Below the pieces are notes generated by a model. It had not been told where the DNA came from. It saw nothing but the letters and a program-made list of their open reading frames with translations, and searched no databases. Shown here piece after piece: positions 29,835 through 32,840 of a stretch of DNA of 32,840 nt (positions are counted from its first letter, which is position 1; every line of letters begins with the position of its first letter). The stretch spans positions 1 through 32,840 of the forward strand of contig JADNRY010000652.1 in the NCBI GenBank assembly GCA_015501585.1, in the 5' to 3' direction. Made by a program: the position numbers and the translations under genes. Source of the stretch: Rhodocollybia butyracea (taxonomy: Eukaryota > Basidiomycota > Agaricomycetes > Agaricales > Omphalotaceae).

Positions 29835-31291
29835 ATGGCCATATGTGAAATGACAACTATTCCTAATCAACAATCCATTGCTGCCATTATCGCTGAAAGT
29901 GCTCTTTACGGTAAAATTACTCCCTTAATCTTTGTTATAATGTACAACTGAATATCCGTATTTTTCAGGCGCATATACGGTCTTTATGATCATTGCTATT
30001 CAACGCCTGATGTGAGCTCTTTCTAGAATCATTCGCTCAAGCGCTGACCCCACGGCTAAGCCGAAGAGGGTTGAATGAGCGACCTCGAGTGCTCATGTTC
30101 ATATCCATACTTCTTATGTTCATATTGTCGACTATTCTCCTCGTCTTGGACTTTACATCAAGACTCAATAACTTGGATGAAAATGCATTTGTTTTTGCAC
30201 AGACTGCCATTTTTTTACGTTCTTGGTAGGTCATTTGAACAGTGTTTTTTCGGTCTGATACATAATTTGCTTTATGAAGTTTGTCATTGGAGACGCGGTT
30301 GTTGTTTGGAGGGCTTGTGCTATTCTCCAGTATGAATGGCGGGTTATTTGGATACCTTTACTGCTACTGACCAGCACCCTTTGTACGTTACATTCATGAA
30401 TGTCCATTCAATTCAGTCACTAAACAAGGTATTTTCCTCCACCTACTACTCTAGTTATGGCTTTTTTCTACCTCGGCTGCATGGGTCTCAATGATTGGCG
30501 AATCCTTGAAAACCAAGCCCAGGTGTGCGCGAACGGTCAACTTGCCGGATACGCACTCTCAATAACCACCAATTCTGTTGCAACTTTTCTTGTTGCATAT
30601 AAAGCATGGTACATAGCTTTTTGTATCATTAATTGGCGAGATTGACACTACAGCTATTTATAACATAGGGTCCATCGAAAGTCCATGGAAGGCTTGCTTG
30701 GAGCACGAATCCGTAAATCGCGAGCTGCAAATATCTTGACTCTCCTGATTGAGTCTGGGCTAATCTACCTTGTAATTTGGGTGAGTTGTGTTTCGCTGTG
30801 TCCCGTACTCAACATAACAGGGGATATTCTCTTCCTTTAATAGGCTTCGAAAGGATGGGTCTACAACTCTTCTCTTGGCCAGAAAACTATTGCTGCACAA
30901 TTTGCCAATACAATCATGAATGCCGCTGGCAATCAAATTGCTGTGCGTGTTTGAATGTTCCTTCCTATTCTCGCTCTGTGTGTGTGTACTGACTTTCTCA
31001 ATTCTGCAGGGCCTATACCCCACCATTGTCATTGTTATAATCAACCAAGACGAAGACCCCAGGCCGGAATGGGGCTCATCCCTGGGAAACATGCCACCTT
31101 CTAGGATCTCTCAGCAGGGTCCTAACTCTATCCCCAGAACTCACAATGGCACCCCAAAATATTATTGGTGCCAATGTTATAAGCAGAGCTGGAACTTGCG
31201 ATTTAGAGGAGGGTCTATCAAGAGATGCTGCCTCGAATTCAACAAGCCCATCAACGGCATCACTCAAAGAAAGGAGCTGACCGACCATTAG
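29835..31291 (+). CDS. Multi-pass membrane protein, copy 3 (8 exons, possible frameshift)
   Basis: Exons deduced: 29835-29910, 29969-30011, 30061-30225, 30280-30382, 30455-30608, 30669-30780, 30844-30942 and 31010-31291, about 344 codons. Family hallmarks are ALYGAYTVFMIIAIQ (TM1), a VLMFISILLMFILSTILL segment (TM2), VIGDAVVVWRACAIL (TM3), ATFLVAYKAW (end of TM5), ANILTLLIESGLIYLVIW (TM6) and GLYPTIVIVIIN (TM7). It is more distant from copies 1 and 2 but shares introns before the GD-x-VVVW motif and around the last helices. Exon 3 ends two bases into a codon while exon 4 needs phase 0; one extra T in the T7 run at 30210-30216 would mend this. In the last exon a Ser/Thr-rich tail reads better one frame away (from about 31130). 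Function unknown. Confidence 0.72.
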
Positions 31292-31743
31292 TGGTCACGG
31301 GAACGTCACCCCGAAAACCCTAACATTGGAGGGAAGTCAAAGGGAAGTGTAAGATACCTTGATTCCTAGTTTAGCAAATAATTCACCCCATTGAGTTCTT
31401 AAGCACACTTTACGAATACTTACCTGGTTAAAAAAAATTTCTTTTTGCATTTTATATATACATACTGGACCTTCGACTACTTACTCGCAAGGGGATGTGA
31501 CGTGGGACAGATCCTATGAACTTGATTTTTTCGTAAACACCCCAAAAAAAACACCCCCGAGGGCTTTGCAGTGTGACAAACAAAACTTTTGGCGCCACAG
31601 TGCCTGAAAAAATAACGGCTAAGCGTTGAGGAAAAATTTGTAGAACTTACCGGTGACCTCTGACTTATGACCAAGTGGGACTTCTCATAGGATTTGGAGG
31701 ATAAGGTCACGTTCGACGATAATGGGATGAACCAAGACCTGCC
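31292..31743. other. Unassigned region
   Basis: Several A/T homopolymers (A8 near 31431, T-runs) and an A8C5 stretch near 31543. No gene was recognised. Confidence 0.45.
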
Positions 31744-32365
31744 GAAGTAGCTTTTGAAAGAGCTGCATCAAGTCTCGTGTTGCATTTTGGCCAAAGGATG
31801 CCAATCGGTTTCGTAGTGATATGCCTGCTACGACTCAGAGCCGTTGAGCCCCCAAAGCCGGCCGCATTTGAGTCTAGCCTGGCCCCAGCCGCTCCTGCCT
31901 CACAGTAGAGCGTTTCGAGCGGTCTGCTGACAACGTCTAGACCTTGTCTAGACCCGGGGATCCCCGGGTTTAGCAGCAGTCCAGCTACACACAACTGCCA
32001 AGTATCAGCTGTGAATAAAGCACAAAAGTCAATGAACATATACTGGACCCTTCTCCGACATAAAGGTACTCGTGCACTACGTTTTCCACTCTCTCTTTCC
32101 TCCCTGACCTATGATGCAGAGTGGCAGTCCGTAAGTACTAAGAATCGGATGAAAAAGAGGAAACAAGGGGGTGCAAAGCAATATCTCACCTATTCAAGGA
32201 GTTATCATAGACACGCCGGGGTGTATATACTACATATACTAGTCGCAACAGGTGCCATTTATACAGTGTTTGAGCTGAGCAACAGAAGATATCCGTTGTT
32301 CGAGATTTGTTCACCGCTGAGGCAGCTACATTGAAGCACTTCGACTCGTTCCACACAGAAACTCA
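31744..32365 (+). repeat. Dispersed repeat, copy 2
   Basis: Diverged copy of 21513-22080 in the same orientation, with an extra stretch of about 190 bp (about 31803-31996) that copy 1 lacks and that carries a palindrome cluster. See copy 1 for shared blocks. Confidence 0.6.
31935..31968. repeat. Palindrome cluster GTCTAGAC x2 and a 16-bp palindrome
   Basis: GTCTAGAC occurs at 31935-31942 and 31946-31953, directly followed by the perfect 16-bp palindrome CCCGGGGATCCCCGGG (31953-31968). Three stacked palindromes in 34 bp resemble a cloning polylinker (XbaI-SmaI-BamHI-like order) but could be natural. Confidence 0.7.
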
Positions 32366-32556
32366 CCAAACCGGCGGTTATCTTCCAGTATAAGTCTGAC
32401 AAAAATGGAAATTACTATTAGCCCTCGTAGACGGAGGCTGCTGCTGTAGATCCCTAGCTGGCGACAGCCACAAATTGGGATTTAGACGTTGTCAGCTCAG
32501 ACGCTTGCAGTTTCCGAACGTTCTACTGCGCCTTCACTTACCGAAACTCTCTCAAG

Positions 32557-32640
32557 ATGAAGGTCGTCGTCTTCATTGCATCAATTTCAGACGCTTCTCG
32601 ACCACTGTTACGTAAACCCAATGCTCGGCTTTCGGCATGA
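32557..32640 (+). CDS. Possible first exon of a small secreted-type protein
   Basis: The ATG at 32557 opens MKVVVFIASISDASRPLLR, which looks like a short signal-peptide start, and the frame closes after 27 residues. A neighbouring frame stays open to about 32794 with a Cys-containing stretch (LAACPAGRAGRDCAT), so an intron or a base shift may join them. The window ends soon after. No family was recognised. Confidence 0.22.
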   Translation: MKVVVFIASISDASRPLLRKPNARLSA

Positions 32641-32840
32641 ACGACGGCTAGCCGCTTGTCCTGCCGGACGTGCCGGACGTGATTGTGCTACGATCACTCG
32701 TGACTCCAGAACTCTTGTCCTCTCTGCTATTACTCTCTTTTCCGCATACTCACTTATCCCGCAACACATACACCAACGCCCCCAAGTCATCTGAAGCGCA
32801 CCTATTAGAGTCCAATCCCCCACCTTTTCTCTATGCAGAC

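Overview
The window looks like nuclear DNA of a basidiomycete fungus, most likely an Agaricomycete. The evidence is intron-dense genes (introns mostly 49-72 bp with GT/AG ends), a pyranose 2-oxidase, two expanded basidiomycete membrane-protein families (a DUF6534-type gene and three copies of another multi-pass family), and LINE and Ty1/copia remnants. I cannot name the genus. Exon structures below were derived by hand from splice motifs, frame and family similarity. No search was run.

Layout. 1-1282: no confident gene. 1283-2261: a 5'-truncated LINE with a 12-bp target-site duplication. 2262-5400: probably decayed minus-strand coding segments of unknown function. 5573-6866: membrane-protein copy 1. 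7340-9250 (minus): decayed DUF6534-type gene. 9250-11430: repeats and unassigned DNA. 11434-14601: a low-complexity nuclear-type gene split by a complete 2.3-kb LTR-gag-LTR element (12020-14348) with identical-looking LTRs and a 5-bp target duplication. 15621-16937: membrane-protein copy 2, with a nonsense codon. 17625-18713 (minus): intact GT31-like glycosyltransferase. 18775-22900: weak small coding segments and a dispersed repeat. 22988-26077: pyranose 2-oxidase-like gene (22 exons deduced, about 620 codons). 26567-28284: hexose-transporter-type MFS gene with three apparent 1-nt deletions. 28328-28783: SINE-like repeat pair. 29835-31291: membrane-protein copy 3. 31744-32365: second copy of the dispersed repeat. 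32557 to the end: a possible start of a small secreted-type ORF.

How parts may work together. The oxidase and the sugar transporter are adjacent, codirectional and about 490 bp apart, which suggests a sugar uptake/oxidation pair in which the oxidase turns glucose into 2-keto-glucose plus H2O2. The three membrane-protein copies share intron positions and are dispersed rather than tandem.

The most unusual structure lies in the leader of the LTR element: eleven short hairpins in about 435 bp. Their stem sequences change in a compensated way while a 5-nt loop is mostly constant, which is strong internal evidence for a selected RNA (or DNA) structure. The same element carries gag only, with no protease, integrase or reverse transcriptase, and its LTRs hold a cluster of Gcn4/AP-1-like TGA(C/G)TCA sites.

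A caution: most apparent frameshifts in the host genes are single missing bases, several beside homopolymers, so some 'pseudogenes' may be assembly errors.
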